Origin: Tolypocladium sp. Sup5 PDA-1
Lineage: Eukaryota > Ascomycota > Sordariomycetes > Hypocreales > Ophiocordycipitaceae
Assembly: GCA_000750105.3 (NCBI GenBank)
Contig: JPHH03000011.1
Span: 682,001-746,000 of the forward strand
DNA: 64,000 nucleotides
Reading direction: 5' to 3'
Shown: positions 31,740 through 43,482 of the stretch, one piece after another
How positions within the stretch are numbered: position 1 is the stretch's first letter
How the letters are laid out: every line of letters begins with the position of its first letter
Notes under the pieces: model-generated
The model's database searches: none
What the model saw: the letters and a program-made list of their open reading frames with translations, nothing else
What the model was told of the DNA's origin: nothing
Position numbers and translations under genes: made by a program

Positions 31740-32874
31740 CTACTCGTACGAATATAGCCCGGCATTCGTCCCCCTCGCGAAGATGGCCGCCCCGTCACCG
31801 CCGCGCGGATTAATCACCGGCGCATCCGTCACCACGCCCCCTATCGACCGCCAGTCCGCCCACGCCGCCCCGTCAAACTCCTTCACGTACACGGCGTTGT
31901 TCGCCCCCTGCACCGCCAGCGTGATCCTCTTGCCGCCCCACGCCGCCGCTGAAGGCCGCGACATGACCACCCCGCCCAGGCTGTTCCACGCCGTCCCGCC
32001 CGGCACCCACGAGGCCCCGTTCCAGCTCTTCTGGAAGACGGCGTTGTTCGTGCCCCGGACGAAGAGGTCCAGCCGGTTCGCCCCCGTGGACACGGGCGTC
32101 ACGTCGTCCAGGACAACGCCACCGAGGTTCTCCCACCCCTGCACCGAGGGCAGCCACCGCGTCCCGTCCCACGCCTTGTGGTACACGCCGTTGTCGGTGC
32201 CCCTGACGAAGACGTCGATGCGGCCCGCGCCCCAGGACACGGCCTGTGGGCTCCCTACGATGGTACCGCCCAGGTTCTCCCAGCCGCTCCACGAGCCGTC
32301 CCACGCCTTGTGGTACACCGCATTGTCCATCCCGCGTACAAACAGGTCCAGCCGGTTGCCCCCCCACGACACGGCACTAATGTCCCCGATGATGCCTCCG
32401 CCGAGCGACTCCCAGCCGCCCCAGGCGGCGCCGTCCCACCACCGGTGCCAGCACGCGTTGTCGACGCCCAGCGCGAAGAGGTCTATGCGGTTCGCGCCCC
32501 AGGACACGGCCGTCACGTCGCCGTAAATGGTGCCCCCGAGGCTCTCGTACGCGGTCTCGCTGGGGGACCAGGGCGAGCCGCCGCCGGACGTCTGCCACTT
32601 GTGGTACACGGCGTTGTCGGTCCCGCGGACGAAGACGTCGGTCCGGCCGGGTGCCCAGGAGACGACGGCGGGATGGCCTGCCCGGTCATCAGCTTCCGAG
32701 TGTTTTCATCCATAGTTAGGGGAGTTGCTGTGAAGAAATACCGGAGAACAGGCCACCTAGGGAGCGCCACGACGCAGACACGCCGCGGGTGCCCGTTTCA
32801 AGGGCCCTGGCATTACACGTCTCTGGTGTAATGAAGAGAAGAGACAGACAGTATAAGATTGCGAGGTGTAACAT
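31740..32874 (-). CDS. Secreted seven-bladed PLL-type beta-propeller lectin
   Basis: Exons 32742-32874 and 31740-32692 (49-nt intron with CCTAAC branch point) give 361 aa. Residues 1-22 (MLHLAILYCLSLLFITPETC) form a signal peptide. The rest is a chain of seven ~48-residue repeats, each with W.SLGG, AVSWG..R.DLFVRG and DNAVYHKAWDG-type strands; the repeat starts PAVVSW, VTAVSW, ISAVSW, PQAVSW, VTPVST, PSAAAW and APVINP are visible, the last two being degenerate. The first strand (ASWRSLGG) sits in exon 1 and would close the ring with the last blade. This is the DUF346/PLL fold of the Photorhabdus fucose- and O-methyl-sugar-binding lectins. The predicted product is secreted and sugar binding; ligand is unknown. 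Confidence 0.88.
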
Positions 32875-32931
32875 TTTGGAGGAGCTTGAGTCTTGGTATA
32901 ACATAAAGGAGGGCTCTGCTCCAGGCGTCTC

Positions 32932-32942
32932 GTATTTATACA
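32932..32942 (-). promoter_or_regulatory. TATA box of the lectin gene
   Basis: TATAAATAC on the - strand lies about 60 nt before the lectin ATG, the right place for a core promoter, and supports the chosen start. Confidence 0.5.
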
Positions 32943-35276
32943 CGAGCGTCGACGGGGCTCACTCTCCAAAGGTCTTTAGGTGGTCCTATCCAAAACTGAT
33001 ACATTACACGCACCTTCTGCCGCCTCTTGTCCCGCATCCCGCTATATCCGCAGCGTCCTATGCAGACTCCCAATGAAGAAGGAACTTGTCAGCTTGGTCA
33101 CGGTCTAGATTCGCCGGTCGGTCCAAGTTGCCGTTCTGCATGCATCAATGCTACCCCCTCCCATCAATACAAGAAGCAACAACGAGTTCAGCTGAGTAGC
33201 ACAGCCGTCTGCATCCATATTCCGCACTGAAATGATTCGACATGGCCTGCAAGCCATTAAACCCGGCATGTCAATATTGGGGTTGCCGCTGTACGCCGCC
33301 GGCAGTTGGTTACCTCGCGTTAGCTGAACAACCTTACAGAAATGCATGTCTGGCGCAACTATTGCCAGAGATGGCGGCTCGCATTACCCGTCGTGGTCCA
33401 AAGCCACAAAAAGGCGTTCATACCGCCTTCTGCCGCTGTCACCCGAGTCCGATGCATGGCGAATCACGGCACAGTACCCCGCCTTGCTGAACCTATATTG
33501 CAACGTCAAATAAGCCTACATCAACGATAGCTCGTAATACGTTCTCGTAAGCTTCGCCAGGAGTGCCAGGATATCACCACGCTACATTCATGGGTATAAT
33601 ACCTTACACATCAGAATACTAAACTACCGCCGCCATGCGGAATCTCTCCAAGGTGTGTCCAAATTTATACAGGTCTGATATACTTTGGTTGCTGCCATGG
33701 CCATCGATTTGTCCAGACTGGGGGGCATCTTCCGGGATACAATAGCTCGAGTGGCTTAAGACACCCTCGATATAATTAGCTTTATGGGGTCCCCGGTTAA
33801 TGCCTTTGTATTCGCCCCACTGTCTGCAAGAAAAGAGCCGTGCTCGTTCCCGGTCCTAGTACGGACTATTAAATCGCTATTCGTCTTTAGCCAGCTGCTC
33901 GAGTAAGCTTAGGAGCGGATCCTTTTTATCCGTCTATATAGTACCTGGCACTACGGATTAGTGCAATGCCGCCCTGGCTAAGCTTAAACTGTCCCGCTGA
34001 GCCACTTGGCATGGCGCCGGGGCTCGGCGCGGCATTCGTCACTCGCGCATCCTTTCGGCGCCTCATCCTTGCTATGTCGGTTCGTCTATGGCGTGATGTG
34101 ACTTGTGAAATGGAAGGCCGCCAGCCCGACCGATGACTGAGGTTGAGCTTAATGCCCGAGGCGCAACATTTGGCCGGGCGGCTCCGTGAGCACCATGGAC
34201 TTGGCAGGAGGGACGCCAGCTGAGTCGATGGTCGAAGATCCGGAATCCGCCAAGCCTTATGAATGCACCCAGCATGGCTGTCTCCATTTCGATGCTCAAT
34301 CGAGCAGGTAGTAAACTAGAGTCGCGTGTCTCAGATGTACTTAACCTTAGTCTTTATCTCCATAGCAAGGAACGGTGGGTTCGGCAAGTACGGCGAGGAA
34401 CAGCAGTCAACAGCAAGCAATAGCAAGGACAAAATGAGAAACACAAGGTTACAGTCTTCTATAACACATGGCTGCGTCGAGATTGTGCAGGGTGTGTAAT
34501 TGTAAGCATAGAATTCACCCCAGTGCACCGCTGCTAGCACCCAGCAATTCTAAAGGGTTTATCTTGTCGCTGCATCTATATTTTGCATTATTTCCTCCCT
34601 CAGAATTTTGGACTAGAAGGAGGCGTTGGTAATCTCCTAGCCCTGACACAGACAAGGCACCCCATATCAGAGACTCCGGAGAAAGCGAGCACTGAGAGTT
34701 ACTTCCACGGCAGAGGGCGCAAACGTCATGGACAAATCTATGCTGGCTGCTATCGGGTGGTCGCCACGTAGGAATCACGGGCGTAGTGCCAGCTTCTGAA
34801 CCGTTGTCCTTCTCGATCGGCAGCACATGGAAGCAGACTTGGAGCTCGCTTTTTGATGCTTCGATGGCTACCAGCATCTGGGCGCTGATGTCCTTGGCAA
34901 GCTTCGGCCGTCCGGCGCACATTTAACAACCAACTTAGAACTGTACTTCGCAATCTGGGCGCGTGCCTATTCCACAACTATCTCAAAGGCCTTGCGCTAT
35001 CAGTTATTCAAATCCATGGGTTGAATTAGAAGCCCACTACCATCCAATAGGTATGCAAAGACCACAGCATCCGCATTACTGTACCACGCCATCTCTCCCT
35101 TATTTAATTCACAACAGGCGGGGATCCTCCATCATTGTTTGAGGGGGAGAAAAGATGGTAGGTGTATTATTCTTTTGGGGCCGCAGTCCACTTCTCATAA
35201 CGCTATTTGTGCAGCGTGTGTAGACGCCCCTGGAGACAGCTGACGGGAAACAGTCACATCCAACAAGTTGCGCCTA
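32943..35276. other. Intergenic, 2.3 kb, with a decayed TA-rich stretch
   Basis: No gene supported. The part 33540-34000 is TA-richer with scattered stops and may be a transposon relic. A frame on the - strand at 34515-34922 begins in a plausible coding style (MCAGRPKLAKDISAQMLVAI) but loses it after about 60 codons. Confidence 0.4.
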
Positions 35277-38018
35277 CTACTCGGCCACAGGACAATGATC
35301 AAAGTATCCGTCAACGTTGTTGCCCCACCATGAAGGAAAGGGGACAGAAGGACCACCAGCGCCGAAGACGGCAAAGGACAGGATAAAGAGTACTGTGAGA
35401 CTGGCACCATCGAAAGCGCCGGTGACCAAGTACGAGTAGTCCTTGAAGATGCGCGGGCGGTAGTTTCGGAGGTAGAACTGGGTGAAGAACCCAACAATAA
35501 CCTGGCTGAAGATGACGCAGGTCTGGGACGCGTTGTAAGGGATATAGCCGGCGTATTGGATGAACTGGGGCAAGTTGATTTCCGTCATCGAGAAGCCTCG
35601 GATCTTGGGGACAAACTAAGAGCACTCGGAGTCAGCGGGGGCAAGAGACGAAGCAAGATACCAGCAATGCCGCGAATAAGGTGCACCCACATATACAAAG
35701 ACACGGTGGACGGCGACGGCACCGGCGCCAATAGCCAGCCCTATGGGCACCATTTCGTACTTGGCGCCAGCTTTGTAGAGGTATTGGGCCAGCGCCCAAG
35801 AGGTTGCGTTAGTATTGTACGACTGAATGCTCGCACCGCTCCAGGAAGAGTTGCCGTTGGAATTAACCAGGAGTTCGCGATTGCCGTTCACAATGGAGAT
35901 CATGACGGCATAATTGACGAAACCGCCCAATATGGTGCCATAGACTTGAGTAAGGAACATGATGCGGGGAGGGATCTTGACTGTATCGATGGGTCAGCAC
36001 CCGGGTCCACGGATGCCACGGGGAGAAACAACACATACGGTATTCGCCCATCTTCAGGTCATTGCACAAGTTGACCGTATTTGCGATGACATTGTGCGAC
36101 CAGGCAGAAAAGTACATGTTACCAATGGGGCGTCCAGGGAGCATCAGGCCCGCCAGCATTTTCGACAGGTTGTTCGTGGCAATACCATTGCCATAACGAG
36201 CATAGAGCAGGGTGCTCTGCGGTTGCGTCAGACAACATACTCTAGACAATATTATATATGGGCATACTCACCAATGGTGCCATGAATGTTCCTAGCAGGA
36301 GCGAGACAATGTACGCCCATGCCGGAAGGGTAATGTTCTCCTTGAGGACGACGACGAGACCAATAGCGAAACTGATGACAAGTATGGCTACGTACCACCA
36401 CCATGGTGCTTCCTTGTAATGTTTGGCCATGTGCGCATGATGTCGGTCATCATATCTCCCGTTTTTTGCGCTTTTGTACGCCTTGACGACGTCCCCGCCC
36501 CAAAAGAGGAAGCAGTGGGCAACCAGGGCGCCGATCTGGAAGACGGTCAGTCCGTGATGAGTTGGGTGACATGTGTACTAGGTTTGGGTATTTACAGCAG
36601 CATTCGCAATGAACATTGAGTACGCGAAACTCCCGGTGAGTCTGGGGATACCATAACGGGCCAAAGCGTCCTCGTCGAGCACACCCCCGGTGAAGACATC
36701 CTGGATAGGGTACGCTGTGCCGTTCTCTGCTCGAAGTCGTGTCGACATGAATGGCTGCGACTTTGAATCCCAGGCATCGCTGTAGTAGATGCCGAGCATC
36801 GCGGCGAAGCAGACAAGATACCCCACGGCCGCATGGGCTTGCAGCTTGAGAGGAAGAGAGGTGCTGAAGGAAGTTATCTGCAAGAGATTGGTTCAGTCAG
36901 CCTCGTCGCATCAATTCAGGAACATGGTCTTACATATTGCCAGTCAAAAGACAGACTGAAAAGCCCCAGTCCCTCGTTGTTGGTGGCCCCTCCGAAGAGA
37001 TTTGTGAGTACAGCTGCCTTGTCTCCAGTAGCTTTCATCGCAGCTAGGCAGGGGATGGAGACGGAGTTGAGCCAGGGGAAGATGTAGGCAGGGAAGAACT
37101 CGTAGACGGACATGCCAACAAAACTGTACCAGAAGAATCGGAGAGGCTTGGAGCTCTTCAGGTCCTGCCAATGGAGCCCTTGGAGAGTTTTGACAGTGGG
37201 AAGAGTACTCCAGTAGACTGAATCGACGTGCCAGACGGCAATGGGACGCATGATACCGCACAGGCCGTATCCAAACAGCCCAATCGAGATGGTACTCAAG
37301 ACAACGGTGGTCGCACTCAACGGCAGGTCGTAGAAGAGATTCTGCGCCGCGAACACGGTAACGCTAGCGGCAGCGTTGGAGGCGGATGTGGCAGTGATGG
37401 CGCATACTGCGTGCTCTTTCAGATTCCAAGGCCCAGGGTTGACAAAGGAGATGAGCCAGATCCATCGGGGAGGTTTGCCCTGGCCGCCTTGCTGCCTCCA
37501 TCGAGCCTCGTATCGATCGCCACGGGGGAGAAGGGCCGCCCATGCTTTGCCGACAAAGTAGGCGATGAGGACGATGAAAGTCCCCGAGATGGTGACTGCA
37601 GTGGGTTTGAACTGGACGCAGGTCAGCTTATGTTGGGCAAGAAGACCATTAGAGCCCACGTGTTACTCACCGAGTAGATCTGGCTCATGACGGCCTGGAA
37701 AGCTGAGAGACAAGTAGCCAAGAAGAGACTTCGAAAGGTCAGAGCGGGCTCGCCATCGTCCCGCAGCGGCAGCAGGTGGGCGGCCGCATCGGCGCCCGTG
37801 ATGATGATAACGTCGTCCCTGTCGTTGTCCTTGTCGTTATCGTCGCCATCGGACAGAGGGGAAGCAGCCTTGATATCATAACCCAGCGAACTGCCTTTGC
37901 CAGTCTCTGCGTCGTCAGCAGCCAGGCGGATCTTCTCGTTGATGGCCTGGTGGCTGGGAACTGAGACAACCTTGCCCTCGACGGGGTTCAGCGCTCCGAC
38001 GACGATCGTGTCAGCCAT
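35277..38018 (-). CDS. OPT family oligopeptide transporter
   Basis: Seven exons (37671-38018, 36934-37611, 36596-36877, 36272-36535, 36039-36216, 35691-35980, 35277-35615) give 792 aa; the six introns are 55-75 nt and every join keeps frame. The cytosolic N-terminus is acidic (DGDDNDKDNDRDD). The transporter shows many membrane segments and the OPT signatures FVNPGPWNLKEHAV, FFWYSFVGMSVYEFFP, NNEGLGLFSLSFDW, LKIPPR and FVPKIRGF. Fungal OPTs take up tetra- and pentapeptides, glutathione or siderophore-like peptides by proton symport at the plasma membrane. Substrate cannot be predicted. One donor is GTGGGT. The 3' end (CPVAE then TAG) lacks the extended tail of some relatives. Confidence 0.92.
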
Positions 38019-38753
38019 CGGGGCTGGCGAGTTGCGTAGAGCAATAAGCTGAAAGGAGTTGTGCTCTGGATTATCCTCGCATTAATTCAGTAACTATGTC
38101 TGAGGCGAAGAGGAGCCGTGCAGCACATGCCTGCGGCATTGGCGGCGCTCGCCTTTATAGGACTTTCCAAATCACTGCTCCAATCCAGGCACATATGAAT
38201 CTGTATCTTGAGGGTTAGGGTTATCGGTGGTGTGATACGACCTCACATTTATGCCATCGCCAACGCTTGCCTTCCGTTGCCAATGGCGAAGCGTCATTTC
38301 AAGATCCTTCCAGACAGAATAGCCTAGATTGTCGACCGAGACTCTTAAACCCAGACAGTAGTATCCACCACGGGTGCTACGCAAGGTTTAGGATGGTCCT
38401 TTTGACCGCGACTACTGACGTGATCAGGACTTTTGCCTCCGCCCCAGGTTGTCCATCGGTTCCTGTGCCATGTTGCCGAGATAGCGAGCCAGGAGGTCAC
38501 GATTGAACGAAAGCGACGGGAATAATGCCACGCTGTTACTCGAGATATTACGAAGTAGAGGCTTTGCGGAAAGGTACGAAGTAGTCCGTACTTCGTGGCG
38601 GCTCGGGAACCCCTTACTTCGTGGGTCGGTGGCGTCCCTCGCTGCCCCACTGTTCCCGATCTAGGTACAACAGTCCTCAGGGATCATAGATTCCTATTAG
38701 TGGGTAATTACTCGTACTTTACATAGTAGTCCGTAGTCCGTACGGACTACGGG
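38019..38753. other. Intergenic rich in GTAC-type palindromes
   Basis: Promoter side of the OPT gene. Between 38567 and 38755 there are many copies of GTACGAAGTA, TAGTCCGTAC and related palindromes; the Tc1 element has inserted at a TA in this cluster. Confidence 0.5.
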
Positions 38754-38755
38754 TA

Positions 38756-40297
38756 CGGAGGTCGCTTTCAAAATAGTTGTCCAGCGCTGAAACTACCGCT
38801 AAGCTATATTAGGAACGCCCCCACCTAATTTAGCAGGGGTTAGTCCCCTGCCTTCCTTGTACTCGTTTCCTCCCTCAAGCTCGATTATCATTTGTACATG
38901 CCTTGGGATTCTCTTAATCCAAGCTTGGATACGGTCTTGCGGCAGCTCTTTCCATGCGGCGTTCCAAGCCGTAATAGCTTCTTGCCGGTTCTTCGGGGCC
39001 CCCTTGCTCGTAGTGCGTCTCTTCATCCAAGGCCAGGCTGGCTCAATTGCGTTGAGATCGGGAGAGTTGCCGCACCAAAGGAGTCGTTGGATTTGATGAA
39101 GGTCATAGACCTGCTGCTGGATGTAATGACTGTGTGCCGGAGCCTTGTCTTCTTGAACGAGCGTGCCCGGCCGGTCCGTTGCGCATTCCTTCGCAAAAGG
39201 GAAGAGCTTCGGGATAAGGATCTTCTTCTGGTACTGATACCAATCGATCCCTGACCCCTTGCGGCGTGTGAGCTTGCCGTTTTTTGAATTCCATCGCCAC
39301 GAGGGTTTCTTTCCAGGAAGTTGGCGTAGGTTCAATCGTCTCATCGAATTCTCAAGCTCCCATTTCTCCTTTGCGGCAGACTCGAGCTCTTCGTTCATCT
39401 TCTCGATCGTTTCCGTAGCGGCTTTCTTCTCTTGCGCAGTCTCCGGAGACCAGCAATGCGCAGGGCCCTTCCGATCATAGGAAAAGCAACCCCAGAACAT
39501 AAATTCAGAAGAGCCTTTCCATCGCTCACGAATGCAGCTCTTTACGAACGCCTCGTCGCTCTTCCGCCAAACGCGATAGCTGCCTCTGCGATGGAGTAAG
39601 ACGACGGAGGTCTCGTCAGACCAAATAACATTCTTCCAATCCTCAAGGGTCCAGTCCTTACGCTCAAGGCACCAGCGTAGACGATCCGTTCTCATCTTCT
39701 TCGATAATCTAGGCTTCCTCGTCGGCTTCGTCTTATTATACCCGAGCTTTTTCATAACCCGCCACACCGTAACAGAGGAAACGGGAATCCCCTCAGCACT
39801 AAGCTCCCCAGAGATATCAGCGCACGTCTTTTCTCTCCCATACCTATCGCGGCGGACCTTGCTCACGATCTTCTCTTGCATTTCTTTCGTTTGCTTCGAC
39901 GGGCGCCCGGGGCGAGGTTCATCCTTAACAAAGTCATCCTTGATATTCACGGGCCGGCAGCTTGGATCGAATCCACGCTTAAGTGCCCTAGCATAGATAC
40001 GGTTGACCTGACGGATAGAGACCCCCGAGATAGAGGCAGCCTCAGTAGTACTCGTGCCGCAACACTTTAGCCCAAGCACAAAGGCCCTCGTTGCGATATC
40101 TTGAGTTGGGGCCATGGCGATTGGGAACAAGATGCGTGGTTTACACGAATGAGGAGGGGAAAGTTACCTTACAAAATATGTGCGGTGGTTCCTAGCACGA
40201 TTCACCGCCCTTACGTGCAGGGATTCAATCAATTGAACAGGGATTCGAGCAGGGATTTGCCCCCCTGTCTGGACAACTATTTTGAAAGCGACCTCCG
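38756..40297 (-). mobile_element. Intact Tc1/mariner transposon, 1542 bp
   Basis: Perfect 29-bp terminal inverted repeats lie at 38756-38784 and 40269-40297; each tip reads CGGAGGTCGCTTTCAAAATA inward. The element is flanked by the TA target duplication (38754-38755 and 40298-40299), the hallmark of this superfamily. One long uninterrupted transposase gene fills it. Identical TIRs, exact TA flanks and an open gene point to recent insertion. Confidence 0.95.
38799..40115 (-). CDS. Tc1/mariner transposase (DDE_3)
   Basis: A single exon of 438 aa, starting at the first true ATG (MAPTQDIATRAF). The N-terminal paired-type helix-turn-helix spans about 1-110 (TEAASISGVSIRQVNRIY, RPGRPSKQT); a second HTH block (VTVWRVMKKLGYNKTKPTRK) follows. 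The catalytic triad is visible as IWSDETSVV, VQEDKAPAHS and SPDLNAIEPAW, spacing DD34D/E-like between the last two. Between the first two Asp there is a long charged insertion of about 70 residues (KMNEELESAAKEKWELE) predicted to be coiled coil, usual for the larger fungal DDE_3 transposases. No stop or frameshift; the enzyme looks functional. Confidence 0.93.
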   Translation of the reverse strand: MAPTQDIATRAFVLGLKCCGTSTTEAASISGVSIRQVNRIYARALKRGFDPSCRPVNIKDDFVKDEPRPGRPSKQTKEMQEKIVSKVRRDRYGREKTCADISGELSAEGIPVSSVTVWRVMKKLGYNKTKPTRKPRLSKKMRTDRLRWCLERKDWTLEDWKNVIWSDETSVVLLHRRGSYRVWRKSDEAFVKSCIRERWKGSSEFMFWGCFSYDRKGPAHCWSPETAQEKKAATETIEKMNEELESAAKEKWELENSMRRLNLRQLPGKKPSWRWNSKNGKLTRRKGSGIDWYQYQKKILIPKLFPFAKECATDRPGTLVQEDKAPAHSHYIQQQVYDLHQIQRLLWCGNSPDLNAIEPAWPWMKRRTTSKGAPKNRQEAITAWNAAWKELPQDRIQAWIKRIPRHVQMIIELEGGNEYKEGRGLTPAKLGGGVPNIA

Positions 40298-41274
40298 TAC
40301 GTAGCAGTTAATCAACGGTGGTGATGGCAGGTGCCTATCCACCTCACTACCTACCTTACCTTACTCGTACCTTGGGGATTCATGATCGCTGAGGCCTGTA
40401 CGAATATACTGTACGAAGTACCACCGAGCCCGCCATGCCTCTTACACTATGTACGAATATTGTCGAGACCACAAAAAGCGGCGGCACCTCCCGCCCGATT
40501 CGGTGGACACAGCGGCGCTTTCTAAGCTTTAACCTAAATTTCCTTTGTACGTCTTGTTTGTTTGTACCGGAAGCGAGTATGCCCGCCCGCCGCCCGTTCT
40601 GAGCGATGAACACGGGTGCACTCACGAGCTGGGCTGTCGTGTATGATGGCGTCAGTCTTACCGCAAAATGAAATCAGGAGACATTTCGTCGCCTTCCGAC
40701 TCTGTCTTCTTCGTGACAGGTCGCAGGCAGAAAATAGGAACATACAGAGGGAGGCGAATTTTATTCTTTCCGCCTACTTCCCTTTATTTCCCTTTATTTC
40801 CCCCTACTCCCTTCGTTCCCTTATATCTTCCCCCTTTTCTTTTATTTACTCATGTTCCCCTCTGTTTCCCTCTATTTCCCTGTTTTCTTTCTTATACTTA
40901 GATCCCAACGTCAGAATCTCAACATCACTCTAAGAGAGAGAAAAGAATAAAGAAAGTCTATGGCGAACATAGGGGCTTAGACCTCCACACGCTAAAAAAA
41001 ATCCATGAATGCCTCCGAGGTGTCGGGAGTTGAAGAAGTCACAAGGCCAACTTTCTTCAGGCATCACCACGTACGCGCGGCCCCGCGAACCAATACCGTT
41101 TCTCACTAATTCGAGTAGAAATTAGGTATCATACATCATAAACTCATAAATAGATGGCATATACGAATGCCTAGCGACGGACGTTTCACCTGTCGTCTTC
41201 CGCCACTGAGAAAGTGAAACCCAATTATGGGCCGGTCATGGAGACCCAGCTGCGCCAATTCCACTGATACCCAT
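40298..41274. other. Intergenic with pyrimidine-rich tract
   Basis: No gene seen. The + strand from 40765 to 40905 is a CTTTATTTCCC-type pyrimidine tract with several near-copies of CCCTTTATTTC. GTACGAAGTAC palindromes cluster at 40360-40460. Confidence 0.5.
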
Positions 41275-42581
41275 TCAACTCATGCCAGGCTTCGTCCCCG
41301 TCACAAACGCGCTTCAACCACGTTAGAAGGCTTCACGCAAGGGATGCGAGGAGATGACTTACGTAAACGTGTACACGTGTACCTTGTTCGACTTCAATTC
41401 CTCCCTGACCAGTGCCAAAAGCACTTGCACCTCCTCGTTGGACCAGTTCCCTGCTCGAGTGAACAAGGCAAGCGTGTATGCCTCGAGGGCCATCTCCAGA
41501 AACTGGACCCTGAACCATCGCCCAACCTCTTTCAGCGCCGGATCCTTTGGCCATGTTCCGAGCGGGACGATCTTCTGTGTATAGGCCACATCCTGGAAGC
41601 CTGCGCCTTTCAACATATCTGGCAGCTTGGGCGCGATATCGAAGCCGAGGGGCGCGCTCAGACGCCTGAACTCGGACAGCCACGTGTGGGTCGAGCTGCC
41701 GTCCTTCAAGGTGCCGTCGTCACAGAAAAAGTCGGCTCGCCCTTCGGCTATTTCTACATGTCCGCCAGGCTTGCAGTGGTTGTAGCATTGCTCCAAGAGA
41801 CCTGGCCAGTCTCCTATGGCGCCTGCAAGCGTCCGCGCGTGAATAAAGTCAAAGTGGTCCTTGGGGAAGGTCCATTCCAACGTCGCGTCGTCGATCTCGA
41901 AGTGCACATTTGGTGGTACCCTAGTGTCGAGTTTTAGGTCCATGACATGCCTCTACAATCAGTTTGCGAAGAAGGGGAACCAACCACTCCGATTGTATGG
42001 GACTGAGGTCCGTCCCGACTACTTCGGCAGATGGGTATTTGTCACCCATCTCTATAGCCTGTTTGTTGTCCCGTCAGCAACCAGGGCTACGGTACGGAAT
42101 CTCCGAGTTTGGAGAGGGGACAGAGATGCAGGGTACACGAACCCACATGCCCGTGCCTGTCCCAATGTCCAGGATGGCTTGGGGATTGTGCAGCTGCGTT
42201 ACACAAATGTCTCCTTCCAGGGTCAGTGTAAAGACATGATGGGTCATGTCCAGCCGCTCTTGCTCCATCTCGTCGTTGGGCAACAGGTACTGGCCAGCTC
42301 GGTAGGCATGATAGCGGCGGCCGTTCTCGTACGTGTAGTTGAGGATAGACGAGCGCAGACTCGTAGTGTGCGACTTGTCGTCGGAGTAGTCGGAAAAGGC
42401 ATCGCTCGCAGCGTCATCGGACTACAGAGACGGGCCAGAGTCAGCCCAGCCATGTCCCGAGTCCAAGACAGAGAAAAAACTCATCATGCAAATGGGGTGT
42501 TACATCTGCTTCTACTTGGACGGGCTGCTCGGGTTGAGCATCCCGCCATGACTGGTCGGCATCACCCGTGTCGTCTTGCAT
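41275..42581 (-). CDS. LaeA-like class I SAM methyltransferase
   Basis: Five exons (42504-42581, 42143-42421, 41985-42058, 41363-41920, 41275-41311; introns 82, 84, 64, 51 nt) give 341 aa. The short last exon was chosen because it restores the family ending VHVYTFTAFVTGTKPGMS. Motif I is ILDIGTGTGMW (residues 109-119), followed by VVGTDLSPIQSEWVPPNVHF, FDFIHARTLAGAIGDW and GGHVEIAEG. The acidic N-terminus and NYTYENGRRYHAYRAGQYLLPNDE-type block (residues ~45-70) are those of the fungal TAM/LaeA-like family. Members act in secondary-metabolite clusters or as regulators. Divergent from a CYP58-like P450 (starts 901 bp apart), which favours a biosynthetic role. Substrate unknown. Confidence 0.9.
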
Positions 42582-43482
42582 CGCTGCCTCGGTTCCCTTC
42601 ACGAACAACTCACGCCACTCAGAATGGCCTCGAGACAACTGCGACGATGCCGGTGAGCGTGTCTCACGAACCGGCTGCAACGGGGACCGGTCGGCCGAGA
42701 GGTGGTGACAGCGTCGGCGGCGGCGGATGAGGCGTCAGGGGTCGCGGGAAGCGAGTCGATCGGCAGGCGGCAATCGGCAATCGCACGTCAACTGTCGAGA
42801 GCCTGCGAGGGATGATGCGTTCAAGGCAGATCAGCTGTCAGTTGTGGTGACGGAGAGACCCAGCGAATGAAGCGGTGGGAGGATGCGCTTGGAGTGGACG
42901 CCGCTCACACAGTGGCTTCCTGCTGGCTCTTTCCTCTGGCTGGCAGATGTGTTGGTTCCGTTCAATGTTGGCAGGTGTCCACTCTTGCCACTGTCCAGGT
43001 GCCAGGAGCCCATCATGGCCTGGCCCCTGCTCTCGCGGCGCGGGCAGCGGCGCGGCAAGTGGGTCCCGCTCGCACGTGCCACGTGCTGTTTGGTCAGCGC
43101 TCTCTTGGCTCTCCTCCAAACGTACGTTAATTAACTTATTAACCTTGCTGCAGAAGGATTTGGTGCAGAAGGATCCGCCGGATGGACGTCTTCCATGCCA
43201 CGTTTTCGTCATGGCCATTCCTCCAAGTGTGAGGCAACGTCTCGTATCCATCCGCCCTAGGGCGACGCTTTAATAGGGCACCGGGCAATTAGTTCGTTCG
43301 CTGAAGACCGGGGCACGTGCGAAACCAAGCCCGCAACGGCAGGCGCAGCGCCCTCCCCAGACGCGGCCTTCTGTTAACGACAACGGCCCCCACCCACTGG
43401 CATCCCGAAGCCATGGTCCCGGGTCCAGGCGTGTCCAACGCAGGCCAGAGCACTGCAAATCCTCACGACAGCCACAACAGTC
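42582..43482. promoter_or_regulatory. Divergent promoter region of methyltransferase and CYP58-like P450
   Basis: The 901 bp between two outward-reading ATGs carries no gene. Frames at 42800-43250 are open on both strands and overlap, so none is supported. It should contain any shared control site of the pair. Confidence 0.4.

Noticed and set aside
34515..34922. 135-codon frame on the - strand starting MCAGRPKLAKDISAQ
   Set aside because: First 60 codons look coding, but no domain, no intron support and loss of codon bias afterwards; too weak to annotate.
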